From Olsenella intestinalis (GTDB lineage Bacteria; Actinomycetota; Coriobacteriia; Coriobacteriales; Atopobiaceae): DNA of 64,000 bases. The translations under genes were made by a program, and so were the position numbers. This document shows positions 37,624 through 46,594 of this stretch, piece after piece; positions within the stretch are counted from its first letter, which is position 1, and each line of letters begins with the position of its first letter. The DNA lies in NCBI RefSeq assembly GCF_023276655.1, contig NZ_JALGRK010000002.1, positions 496,001 to 560,000 of the forward strand, in the 5' to 3' direction. A model generated the notes under the pieces. That model was not told the DNA's origin. It ran no database searches and saw nothing but the letters and a program-made list of their open reading frames with translations.

Positions 37624-38031
37624 CTACACGCCGTACCAGGCGACGCCCTCGCCGCGCCAGCCGATGGTGCAGAGGTGGACGTGCTCGGCCTCGCTGGTCG
37701 TGAAGTTGTGCGCGCCGGAGGTCGCGAACGGGTTGTACTCGCGCCAGACCGGGACGGCCTCGTGCTCGTCGGAGAGCCAGCCCACGCCCTCGTAGCTCCA
37801 GCCCACGCCCACCAGGACGTCGCGCTCCCCTGAGCTCATGGTGTAGTGGTGGTCGCCCGCGTTGGGGTTGTAGAGGCGATAGACCGGCTCGCCGTCCGTC
37901 GACGGCGCCACCCAGCCCACGCCCTCGTAGTTCCAGCCGGCCTCGTCGACGGCGTCGCGCTCGTAGGCGCTGGCGGTGTAGAAGTGCTCGCCGGAGTAGG
38001 GGTTGTAGAGGCGGTACATCGGAACGCCCGC
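37624..38031. repeat. 408-bp direct repeat, copy 2 (end of surface gene B)
   Basis: Partner of 29149-29556, in the same orientation. The two copies flank gene A and its promoter, so recombination would delete or fuse the giant genes. Confidence 0.93.
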
Positions 38032-41000
38032 GCCGTGTCGCGAGACGATCTCGAAGTGGCCCGTCGCCGCGCCCGCGTAGTTGCCGCGGAAGGCGACGGT
38101 AACGGTCGCGATGCCGGGCTCGACGTTGTCGGACCAGCTCACGTCGTAGTCACGCCCCTCCACGAGGGTGCGGCCCTCGAACACGACCGTGGGAGAGGGC
38201 CTCTGCGGCGTCCCGTCGGCTATGCAGCGGGGGGCGCTCACCCTCGACGCCGAGGCGTCCGCGGGGACGATCTCCCAGGCGACGTCCAGCGGCTCGCGCG
38301 AGCCGCCATCCCACACGAAGCCGTCTGCGAGCGCGAGGGTCGCGACGTAGCCGCCGGCGTCGACGGCCGAGAGCTCCCCGGAGGCGGTGGCCGCGACGGC
38401 CGGCGGGGAGGGCTCGCCGCCCGAGGCGCCGTCGAGGGGCCGGACGATCGAGGAGCCGTCCCACGCGTATCCCGCGGGGGCCACGAGCGGGACGTCGTGC
38501 TCGAGGGTGTCGTAGACCGGGGGCTCCCCGACCGCGGGCGCGCCCACGACGGCGAGGTCGCGCCAGCGCGCGGCGAGCTCGACCGACCGCGTGGTGCCGG
38601 CGGGGACGGAGGCGAGGTCCCCCGAAGCGCCCGGCTCGCGCCAGCCAAGGAACCCCTTCGTCCACGCGGCGGGCGTGGGCACGGGGAGCTCGACCTCGTC
38701 GAGAACCGTGAACGTGCGCGTCCAGGGGCCGCCCTCGGGCCCGGACCAGCCGTCGGCGGAGAGCACGGCCGGCACGTCGCTCGCGAGCGTGGCCGTGTAG
38801 TCCACGAGGTCGAAGTAGTAGCGTAGCACCGTGGACCCGTCGTGGCGGACCGGAAGGGCGCCCTCCCCCTCGTCGTGGGCGGAGTCGGCGTAGGTGACGC
38901 GCGCGAACAGGTAGCCCGCGGGCGCCGGGGGCACCCGGACGCCGGCCTCGGACCCCGCGTCCTGGGCGGGCCTCGCGGCGGCGTCGCCGAGGCGTGCGTA
39001 GCTGCCGTCCGACTGCTCGACCCACGTCTCCTCGGCGAAGGTCGACTGGATGCGCGTGAAGCGGTAGGAGAAGGTCACGGAGAGGACCACGCCCTCCTCG
39101 GCGCCGTCGGGCATGCTGACGACCGTGAGCGTGCCCTCCGACGTGCCGCCGCCCGCGAACGCGAGGGCCAGGGTGACGGTCCGGCCACCGAGCGTGACGC
39201 TCTTCTCGCCCGCGGTGCGCTCGAGGGTGGCAACGTTGCCGTACTGGTCGCGGACCGTGATGCCGTCCTCGGGGAGCTCCCAGTTCTCGCTCGAGGGCGC
39301 GAAGCCGATGCGGGCGCCAGCCGGCGGTGCGCCCGTGACGTCGAGCGAGTCCGAGGTGGCGCCGGGCGAGGGCTCCTCCCCCGCCGCGGCGACGTCGACG
39401 CGGCCGTTCTGGGCCGTGGCGCTCAGGTGGGGCATGATCGTGTAGTCGGCCGTGAGCGTGATGGTCGCGCCCGCGGCGAGCGCGTCGTCCGCGAGGCCGA
39501 AGAGGTCGAGGGTCGTGTAGCCGGCGTCCTGGCCGGACGCGGCGGCCGGCGGCACCGTGCCCTCGTGCGCCAGGCCGTCGGCGCCTGTGTAGGAGTAGGT
39601 CCATCCGATGAGGTGGTGCGCGATCGTGCCGCCGTCGATCGCCTGCGTGACGTCGACCGGCGCGGACGCCACGGCGCCCGCGCGGCCGCCGAAGTCGGCG
39701 CTCCCCCGCGTGACGGCGGGGTCCGCGTAGGTCAGGAGGTCCCTGTCGAAGGATCCGCCGGTGACCTGCGAGAGCTCGCTCTCGAAGCTCACCGGGTAGG
39801 CGCGGGGCGACCAGCGGGCGTAAAGCGAGGCCGAGGGCGCGTCCACGTCCCAGGTCGCGACCGGCGTCCCGTCCGCGGCGTAGTACTGCGTCACCTCGCC
39901 CTCGGGCGCGGCGAAGATGCCGAGGAGGGTGTGGCCGGCACGGGTGGGCACGCGGTCGATGGCGGGAACGACCTGGTCGAAGGTCGCCGTCACGCCCGAG
40001 GGGGCGCCCGTGCCGCCGCCGGCGTCGAAGGAGACGGCCGTCGTGCGCGCCACCCAGCGGGCCCTGAGCGTGACGCCGTTCGAGGCGACGTCCCACGCGC
40101 GGACGCCGCGCCCGTCGGCGCCGTAGTAGCAGGTGCCGGCGTCGTCCCAGTAGCCCGCGAAGTCGTAGCCGATGCGAGTGGGCATCACGGCCGCGGGCAT
40201 GTCGGCGTCGTAGGTCGCCGTGACGGACGTGTCGCCCATGGCCGTGGCCTCGGGGGCCTCGAGCGCGACGATGTACTGGCCGGCGGTCCAGCGCGCCTCG
40301 AGGGTGGCCGTCCGCTCGTCGACGTCCCACGTGCGGGAGCCGCGGCCGTCGGGCTCGTAGTAGCGCACCGCCCCGCCGGGCCCCGCGAGCCACATGCCCG
40401 CGAAGTCGTAGCCCGTGCGCGCGGGCATGTCGGCGGCGGGCATGTCGGCGTCGTAGGTGGCGACCACGCTGCCCGTGCCGGGCGTGGTCGCCTCGGGCGC
40501 GTCGAGCGTCACGGAGGTCGTGTGCGGCGACCAGCGCGCGTAGAGCGTCGCGGCGGAGGCCCCGCCGGGGTCCGGCGTCTCCACGAGGTCGTCCGTGGTG
40601 CTGGCGCCGGCCTGGTAGGCGGGCTCGCCGCCGGCGGAGGTCGCCCAGCCGTCGAAGTCCCATCCCACGAGCGAGGGCGCCGGGGCGAGCGCGTTGGCGT
40701 TGGGGGCGCCGAAGGTCCACGTGGCGGGGCCCTCCGGCATGCCCTCCGCCCCGTGCGAAGCGCCCGCGGGCAGGTTGGCCTCGTAGGCGACCTGGTAGGT
40801 CGCGTAGGCGACGTCGAGGTCGAGGGCGAGCTCGCCGGAGAAGTTGCCGGAGGCGGGCACGACGACCAGCTGCCAGGCGCCGGGCGCGTCGATGGCGTCC
40901 ACCAGGTCCGAGGAGCCCGCGCGTCGGTAGCGAACGGCGTAGTCGACGCCGCCGACGAGCGCGCCTCCCGGCCCCGCGCCCTCCACCCCGGCGAGCGTCA

Positions 41001-44000
41001 CGCTCGCGGGCACGGGAGCGATGGACGCCGCGTTGAGCACGCAGGGCACCCCGGCCATGTCCGCCCGGGCGGCCGAGAGGTCCGCGGGCTCGACCGTGAG
41101 CGCGCCGGGCCTGAGCGTGAGGGCGTAGTTGGCCGAGGCGACGGGGCCGCTGGGCGTGATGGCGTAGGTCCCCACGGGAGAGAGCGGCGCGTAGTCGCAG
41201 GCGAGGGAGATCTCGCCCGTGACGGCCGTCGGCGTCTCGGGAGACTCGCCCTCGGCGAACCCGGACCAGGTCGCGGTGTAGGCCGGGGCCGGCGAGCCGT
41301 ACGTCACGCTCTTGTCGTCAGCCGCCGCCTCGAGCGGGCGGGCCGTGATCGAGAATGCCACGGGCCTGCTCGTGGCGCCCTGCCAGTTGAGCGTCTCGTC
41401 GATCTCGGCCCTCATGTAGTAGGTGCCGACGTCCGGGAAGGTGCCGCCCGCCCCAGCGGGAAGCGCCTCGGAGAAGGGGCCCTCGGCGGAGGCGGCCCAC
41501 TCGACGCGCGCGGTGTCGCCGCCGAAGCCGGCGGTGATCACGGGCACGTTGGGCGCACCGCCGTAGGCCCAGCCGTCGATGGCGACCGTGAGGGCGTTCG
41601 ACGCCTGGGTGATGCGCCACTCGTGCTCGTTGGCGGGCAGCAGGTAGTTGCGCGCGGCCTCGCCCGTGAGCGAGGACACGCTCGCGGTGTAGGTGCCCGC
41701 GTCGGTCGCGGTCGGGGTCCCGGCGTAGCCGCCAACGCGCACGCGGCCCTCGTCGCCCGCGACGAGCCCCGTGAGCGTCGCCCCGTCGTAGTGGCGCGGG
41801 GTGCCCGTGTACGCGAACTCGCCGGTCGCCCAGGAGACGCCGAGCTCGCGAGCGGAGACGGAGAGGGTGCCCGCCGCGTACGAGATGTCGTAGTTGGCGC
41901 TCGTCGCGCCGGAGGGGATGATGTAGTAGCTGCCGCGGGGCGAGGTCGGCCCATAGGCGGGGCCGGACCCGTCGGGGCGCGCGTTGTAGGAGTAGGAGAG
42001 CGCGCCGGCGTCCACGGCGGAGGCGTCGTCCGCGCCCACGAAGCCTGACCAGGCGACGCCGGCGTTCGAGGGCCCGTCGCCGTAGGTTATGGCATGGTCG
42101 TTGGCCGTGCAGACGAGCGGCGCCTTTGCGAGCGAGACGGTCGCGGACCCTCCCTTGGAGTCGGTCTGGTCGCCGGAGGCGACGAGCCACCACCAGACGG
42201 TCGCCTCGCCCGCCTGCGAGGGGGCCACCTCGGACTGGTCGGTCCTGCCCGCGGTGGCGTAGTTCTCCGCGGTGAGCTCCTCGCGGGCGTAGTAGACGGT
42301 GACCGCGGTGTCCCCGCGCGGCTCGGGCGTGACGGTGATGCCGTGGGGCGCGCCGTCGTAGGTGCCGGAGTAGCCGCTCACCTGCACCGCGACGTCGGTG
42401 TCGGGGACGACGGTGTAGGTGCCGTTCGCGAGCGTGACCTCGTAGTCGCCAGAGCCGGCGGCCGCGACGGCGATCGGATAGGTTCCGACGGCGGAGTCGG
42501 CGGTGACGTCGCAGGAGAGCGTCACGCCCAGGTCGTCGCCCGCCACGATCGAGCCGGAGGAGGCGCGCCACGTCAGGGACGCGGGGGTCTCGCCGAAGGC
42601 CGTGCTCTTGTCGTCCGCCGCAAGCGTCACGCGGGCGGGGTTGATGGCGAACTCGCGCCTGACGGGAGGGGCCGCGGCGTAGTCGCCCATGCCCGTGACG
42701 ATGACCGCAGCGGTCCCGGCATGGAGGTTGCTCTCCCACGAGAGCGTGTAGTCGCGGTCGCGCACGAGGACGGTGTCGTCGGTCGCGTCGCGGACTGCGG
42801 GGGCGACCTCGTGCGCCGAGCCGTCGTAGGTGCGCGCGGCGACGGAGTCGACCGCGAACCGGTTGGGCTCCCACTGGGCGTAGAGAGTGGTGTCGGACTC
42901 GACCGCGACGAGGTCGCCCGCGGCATAGGACGCGCCCCGGCCGTTCGCGGCGGTGTTCCACCCGGCGAGGTGGCAGGCGGAGACGGCGGCGGTCACGGAC
43001 GCGCCGTCGACCGTGGCCGTGAGCTGGGAGGGAAGCGCGACCGTGTCGTTGGCGCGCCTGGCCTGGAGGTCGCAGGACAGCTCGTCGGTGAGGGCCGTCG
43101 TGCCCGCGGGGACGTTGGCGTAGTTGGAGACGAGCGTGACCCTGGGCGCGCCGTCCTCGGTGTCGGTCGGGAGCGCGTCGGGCAGGGCATCGCCGTAGAC
43201 CGAGAAGAGGTCCGTGTCGGAGGCGATCGTGAGGGTCTGGCCCACGATGCGCGTCACGTTGCCCTTGACGCGAGACCAGCCCAGGAAGCCGTCGGCAGCC
43301 CCCTCGGGCGCGCCCGCCACCGCGACGGTCGACCCGAAGCGGTAGAGCGTGTCGTCGACGTGCTCGATGACCTCGCCCCCGGACGTGTGGTAGGTGACCT
43401 TGTAGGGGTTGTTGTTGAGCCACTTGGCGTGGACGGTCGCGTCGGAGGAGCCCACGGTGTCCGTGTAGAAGTTGAAGGGCTGGGTGAGCGCGGCGTCCTT
43501 GTACCAGCCGCCGAAGACGTACTCCGTGGACCCCTCGACGCGCGTGGGCGCGGGCGGCCGCGCCACGAGCGTCCCGCTCTCTCGCGCCGCGTAGGTCAGG
43601 GTGCGGCCGTCCTCGGAGAGGATGCCCTCCCCCGCCTCGGCGAAGGTGCCGCCGTGTGCGTCGAAGGTGACGTCGAAGGTGGCCACGCGCCAACCGGCGT
43701 AGAGAGCGAAGTCGTTTGCTGGCATCAGGCCGTTTTGCAGGTCGACGAGATAGGCGGCGCTGGCCTCGTCGTCCGGGTGCTGTGCGGCGAACGAATCGCT
43801 GTACCACCCCACGAAGCGGTAGGCGCCGTTTCCGACCATGCGCATGGTGTTCTCGTCGAAGCCCGGGTCATACGTCGACAGCGCCTCACCATACATGACG
43901 GACTCCGCGTCACGGGGCTGCTCTCGCCCGATGAGCTGGTCACAGTTGGCGAACGTGATGGAAGCGCGGCGTCTGAGGTAGTATGCCGACCCCTCGAACG

Positions 44001-45861
44001 TGTTGCCATTTCTGGAGTTGACTTGAAGGGTGGCATGGTTGGAGGGCCATGCCGTGAGGCCGCCTCCATAACGCTTGTAAGCCCAGCCGAGATAGGCGCC
44101 ACCGTCGCGTTCGTAGCCAATGGGCACATAGCTCAGGTTGGTCCTGCCCACGATCTCCATCGGCTCGTCGAAGTAGTGCGTCTCACCGTTCAGCGTGACG
44201 GGCGTGCCTCCCTCGAGGAGCTCGCGGTAAACCCATACACGCGTGGGGGTATTGCTTGGCGTTCCGCCGTTGTAGTAGGTCATGGTGACGGTGGACCCAT
44301 TGGCAACCTTCTTGCAGCGGGGGAAGACGAACCACCTGCTGCCGTCGGCGTCCTCCGTCGTAGCCCTGAGCACATAGAACTCAGGGTCGGCCTTACGCTC
44401 GTAGTAAGTCTTTCCGCCGTTTTGTGCAGTCTGCTTGTTCCACACGACGCGATTTGGGTCCCAGATTGCGGAGCTCTCGCCCCACTTGACCCAGTAACCG
44501 TAAAGGTCAGTCTGACCCTGGGGCCTAGCATTGCTCAGGCCGTTGCCGTTGAAGCGCACGCTCCAACGGTCGCGGTTCCAATACACGCGCACGAGCGTAC
44601 GGCCCGCACCGTCAATGGTCGTCTCCTGATGGTTGAGACCGAAACCGGGGCCACGATCATCATTTTCGGGGTTTGACTGACCCCCGAGAGGTATGTGATA
44701 GCCATCCCCCCTGACGGTCGCGCTGGAGGTGGAGTTTCCGGACGCGACCTGGCCGGTGACGATCTGGCCTGTGGTACCGTACTGGATCTCCGAGGCATAC
44801 ACGGTGTAGGTGCCATATCCGGGACCGTTGTCCTCGCCCTCGACCATATGAACGACGGAGTACGGGGTGTCGTTCCGTGGGTCCCACTTGGCATGCAGGG
44901 TCTTGGCGCTCGTGATAGTAAGGTCGCCCGTGACCCTGGTGGTGCACTCGGCGTCCTCATACCAGCCCTCCAGGCGGTAGCCCTGGTTCCAGCCGCGATA
45001 CGCGTCGGAGTAGGTGCCAGTCGTAGGGTCGTAGAAGTCTCCGGCGAGGGTCTCCTCGGTAGGGAGCCTGTCAAAGGCGAGCGTGCCGGTGCCGTCACCC
45101 ACGTTCTGTACGAAGACGCTCTCGAGGAGGCCGGCGCCCTGCGTATCGAGGGTGACCCAGAAGCCGCCGGCGAGCTTGGGGTACAGCTCGAGGTTGGCGT
45201 CGACATCGGCGAGGCTCTTCTCGGCGTCATAGGTGGCGACGGGGGCGTCTCCGGAAGACGCGCCGGGCGCATAGGCCTCCCAGGCGACGAGCTGGGCCTC
45301 GGCGTCGTCGCTGATGGGGACGAAGCCCTGCGAGACCTGGGCAAGGTCGAAGGTGTGGTGGCCATCGACAAGCGTCGTGTAGTCGGAGAAACAGAAGAGG
45401 CCGTCCTTGGCCGGGTCGGCCTTCCCAACCTCGAAGGGGTACTGGTGGAGGCGGACCGAGAAGGCGTCGTCGTAGATGGCCTGCATCTCGGTGTCGTAGA
45501 GGTTATTGGCGCCGGCGGTGGCCTGCGTCTGGTCGATGAGGGACTGGACCTCGGCGTCGTTCAGGGGGTGGCCCGTGAAGGGGGCGAGGTCGACCACGCG
45601 GAACTCGGGGCTCGTGACGACGTGCGCCCACTTGCTGAACGACCAGCCGGTCTGGCGGGCGCTGGGCGCGTCGGGCGGCTCTATCGTGTCGCCGGCGCAA
45701 ACGATGCGCGTGGCCACGGGCACGTCCTCCGCGACGAAGCGGATCTGGACGCGCGGCGACGTCGTGGGCGAGATGGCCGCCATGGCGGGGACGGCGACGG
45801 CGGCCAGGATCAGGGCGAGCGTGACGAGCGCGAGCGCCCTCCAGTGTCTTACGACGCGCAT
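37624..45861 (-). CDS. giant secreted repeat protein B, paralogue of A
   Basis: A 2,745-residue protein, start ATG at 45861 behind GGAGG. Residues 1-28 are a signal peptide. Up to about residue 1650 it is collinear with protein A: LYAKW-type repeats near 300 and 800, then MBG-type repeats (DDKSTAFGETPASLTW). The next part differs. Residues about 1700-2030 hold four InlB B-type repeats (AxYDADMPAAxMPxRxGYDFAG and ARW endings), then a beta-rich part unlike A. The last about 140 residues are the three-repeat module, nearly identical to A. Two Glu-Lys-Ser runs carry the dispersed motif (39199, 45214). Likely cell-surface or secreted; ligand unknown. Confidence 0.85.
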   Translation of the reverse strand: MRVVRHWRALALVTLALILAAVAVPAMAAISPTTSPRVQIRFVAEDVPVATRIVCAGDTIEPPDAPSARQTGWSFSKWAHVVTSPEFRVVDLAPFTGHPLNDAEVQSLIDQTQATAGANNLYDTEMQAIYDDAFSVRLHQYPFEVGKADPAKDGLFCFSDYTTLVDGHHTFDLAQVSQGFVPISDDAEAQLVAWEAYAPGASSGDAPVATYDAEKSLADVDANLELYPKLAGGFWVTLDTQGAGLLESVFVQNVGDGTGTLAFDRLPTEETLAGDFYDPTTGTYSDAYRGWNQGYRLEGWYEDAECTTRVTGDLTITSAKTLHAKWDPRNDTPYSVVHMVEGEDNGPGYGTYTVYASEIQYGTTGQIVTGQVASGNSTSSATVRGDGYHIPLGGQSNPENDDRGPGFGLNHQETTIDGAGRTLVRVYWNRDRWSVRFNGNGLSNARPQGQTDLYGYWVKWGESSAIWDPNRVVWNKQTAQNGGKTYYERKADPEFYVLRATTEDADGSRWFVFPRCKKVANGSTVTMTYYNGGTPSNTPTRVWVYRELLEGGTPVTLNGETHYFDEPMEIVGRTNLSYVPIGYERDGGAYLGWAYKRYGGGLTAWPSNHATLQVNSRNGNTFEGSAYYLRRRASITFANCDQLIGREQPRDAESVMYGEALSTYDPGFDENTMRMVGNGAYRFVGWYSDSFAAQHPDDEASAAYLVDLQNGLMPANDFALYAGWRVATFDVTFDAHGGTFAEAGEGILSEDGRTLTYAARESGTLVARPPAPTRVEGSTEYVFGGWYKDAALTQPFNFYTDTVGSSDATVHAKWLNNNPYKVTYHTSGGEVIEHVDDTLYRFGSTVAVAGAPEGAADGFLGWSRVKGNVTRIVGQTLTIASDTDLFSVYGDALPDALPTDTEDGAPRVTLVSNYANVPAGTTALTDELSCDLQARRANDTVALPSQLTATVDGASVTAAVSACHLAGWNTAANGRGASYAAGDLVAVESDTTLYAQWEPNRFAVDSVAARTYDGSAHEVAPAVRDATDDTVLVRDRDYTLSWESNLHAGTAAVIVTGMGDYAAAPPVRREFAINPARVTLAADDKSTAFGETPASLTWRASSGSIVAGDDLGVTLSCDVTADSAVGTYPIAVAAAGSGDYEVTLANGTYTVVPDTDVAVQVSGYSGTYDGAPHGITVTPEPRGDTAVTVYYAREELTAENYATAGRTDQSEVAPSQAGEATVWWWLVASGDQTDSKGGSATVSLAKAPLVCTANDHAITYGDGPSNAGVAWSGFVGADDASAVDAGALSYSYNARPDGSGPAYGPTSPRGSYYIIPSGATSANYDISYAAGTLSVSARELGVSWATGEFAYTGTPRHYDGATLTGLVAGDEGRVRVGGYAGTPTATDAGTYTASVSSLTGEAARNYLLPANEHEWRITQASNALTVAIDGWAYGGAPNVPVITAGFGGDTARVEWAASAEGPFSEALPAGAGGTFPDVGTYYMRAEIDETLNWQGATSRPVAFSITARPLEAAADDKSVTYGSPAPAYTATWSGFAEGESPETPTAVTGEISLACDYAPLSPVGTYAITPSGPVASANYALTLRPGALTVEPADLSAARADMAGVPCVLNAASIAPVPASVTLAGVEGAGPGGALVGGVDYAVRYRRAGSSDLVDAIDAPGAWQLVVVPASGNFSGELALDLDVAYATYQVAYEANLPAGASHGAEGMPEGPATWTFGAPNANALAPAPSLVGWDFDGWATSAGGEPAYQAGASTTDDLVETPDPGGASAATLYARWSPHTTSVTLDAPEATTPGTGSVVATYDADMPAADMPARTGYDFAGMWLAGPGGAVRYYEPDGRGSRTWDVDERTATLEARWTAGQYIVALEAPEATAMGDTSVTATYDADMPAAVMPTRIGYDFAGYWDDAGTCYYGADGRGVRAWDVASNGVTLRARWVARTTAVSFDAGGGTGAPSGVTATFDQVVPAIDRVPTRAGHTLLGIFAAPEGEVTQYYAADGTPVATWDVDAPSASLYARWSPRAYPVSFESELSQVTGGSFDRDLLTYADPAVTRGSADFGGRAGAVASAPVDVTQAIDGGTIAHHLIGWTYSYTGADGLAHEGTVPPAAASGQDAGYTTLDLFGLADDALAAGATITLTADYTIMPHLSATAQNGRVDVAAAGEEPSPGATSDSLDVTGAPPAGARIGFAPSSENWELPEDGITVRDQYGNVATLERTAGEKSVTLGGRTVTLALAFAGGGTSEGTLTVVSMPDGAEEGVVLSVTFSYRFTRIQSTFAEETWVEQSDGSYARLGDAAARPAQDAGSEAGVRVPPAPAGYLFARVTYADSAHDEGEGALPVRHDGSTVLRYYFDLVDYTATLASDVPAVLSADGWSGPEGGPWTRTFTVLDEVELPVPTPAAWTKGFLGWREPGASGDLASVPAGTTRSVELAARWRDLAVVGAPAVGEPPVYDTLEHDVPLVAPAGYAWDGSSIVRPLDGASGGEPSPPAVAATASGELSAVDAGGYVATLALADGFVWDGGSREPLDVAWEIVPADASASRVSAPRCIADGTPQRPSPTVVFEGRTLVEGRDYDVSWSDNVEPGIATVTVAFRGNYAGAATGHFEIVSRHGAGVPMYRLYNPYSGEHFYTASAYERDAVDEAGWNYEGVGWVAPSTDGEPVYRLYNPNAGDHHYTMSSGERDVLVGVGWSYEGVGWLSDEHEAVPVWREYNPFATSGAHNFTTSEAEHVHLCTIGWRGEGVAWYGV

Positions 45862-45911
45862 GGGTACCCTCCCTGGGACGGAGCAGATCTGCTGCGTCTG
45901 CAGTTACATAA

Positions 45912-45920
45912 AGTCTATCA
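45912..45920 (-). promoter_or_regulatory. extended -10 promoter of surface gene B
   Basis: TGATAGACT on the minus strand, 51 bases before the start. The only -35 candidate at 17 bases is a weak TTCGGC, so the TGn element probably matters. Confidence 0.6.
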
Positions 45921-45940
45921 GGGAGGATGATGCGGCCGAA

Positions 45941-45954
45941 CATGCCGCGGCATG
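45941..45954. promoter_or_regulatory. 14-bp perfect palindrome upstream of surface gene B promoter
   Basis: CATGCCGCGGCATG sits just upstream of the -35 position of gene B and 50 bases after the stop of the 151-residue protein gene. It could be an operator or part of a terminator. No equivalent is seen before gene A. Confidence 0.4.
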
Positions 45955-46004
45955 AGGGGCCCGCAGGTGGCGGTGGGTGGAGCCCGACCGTCGGGGATGG
46001 GCGG

Positions 46005-46460
46005 CTACACGCCGTACCAGGCGACGCCCTCGCCGCGCCAGCCCAAGGCGCAGAGCTGGAGGTGCTCGCCCTCGCTGGTCGTGAAGTTGTGCGCACCGGC
46101 TGTCGCGAACGGGTTGTACTCGCGCCAGACGGGGACGGACCGCAGCGGGTCGGAGAGCCAGCCTACGCCCTCGTCAGACCAGCCGACTCCCACCAGGGCG
46201 TCGCGCTCCTCGGCGCTCACGGTGTAGTGATGGTCGCCGGCGTTGGCGTTGTAGAGGCGATAGACCGGCTCGCCGTCCGTCGTCGGCGCAACCCAGCCCA
46301 CGCCCTCGTAGTTCCAGCCGATCTCGGCAAGCGAGTTACGCTCATAGGCGCTAGAGGTGTAGAAGTGCTCGCCGGAGTAGGGATTGTACAGGCGATACAT
46401 CGACGCGACCAAGGCAAAGACGGCAAGCACGAGCACCTGCCAGTGTCGATTGGAACGCAT
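46005..46460 (-). CDS. small secreted protein made only of the three-repeat module
   Basis: A 151-residue protein, start ATG at 46460 behind GGAGGGG. Residues 1-20 are a short hydrophobic signal or anchor (WQVLVLAVFALVAS). The rest is exactly the module found at the end of the other surface proteins: MYRLYNPYSGEHFYTSSAYE, then VYRLYNANAGDHHYT, then WREYNPFATAGAHNFTT, ending AWYGV. There is no other domain. If cleavage occurs after VAS, the mature protein is the module alone. It could be an anchor partner or competitor for the binding site used by the giant proteins. The nucleotide sequence is more diverged than the A/B pair. Confidence 0.8.
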   Translation of the reverse strand: MRSNRHWQVLVLAVFALVASMYRLYNPYSGEHFYTSSAYERNSLAEIGWNYEGVGWVAPTTDGEPVYRLYNANAGDHHYTVSAEERDALVGVGWSDEGVGWLSDPLRSVPVWREYNPFATAGAHNFTTSEGEHLQLCALGWRGEGVAWYGV

Positions 46461-46509
46461 GGGACCCCTCCCCCACTCAACGCAGCAGCCTGCGACAACA
46501 GTTGGGGAA

Positions 46510-46518
46510 AGTGTAGCA
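46510..46518 (-). promoter_or_regulatory. extended -10 promoter of the module-only gene
   Basis: TGCTACACT on the minus strand, 50 bases before the start. It matches the position and the pattern TCCCTGNTANACTTT, then AACTG and CGCAG, seen before surface gene B. Confidence 0.55.
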
Positions 46519-46594
46519 GGGAAGCACGACGTCGCACGCGCGCGCGAGAATCGGGCAGGGTATGCGGCGTGCAGGGAACGACGTGTGGAGGGAA

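Noticed and set aside
29149-46460. Repeat-rich surface genes as a CRISPR array or mobile element
   Set aside because: The repeats are in-frame protein repeats that vary in sequence and length. There are no short identical spaced repeats, transposase, integrase or target-site duplications.
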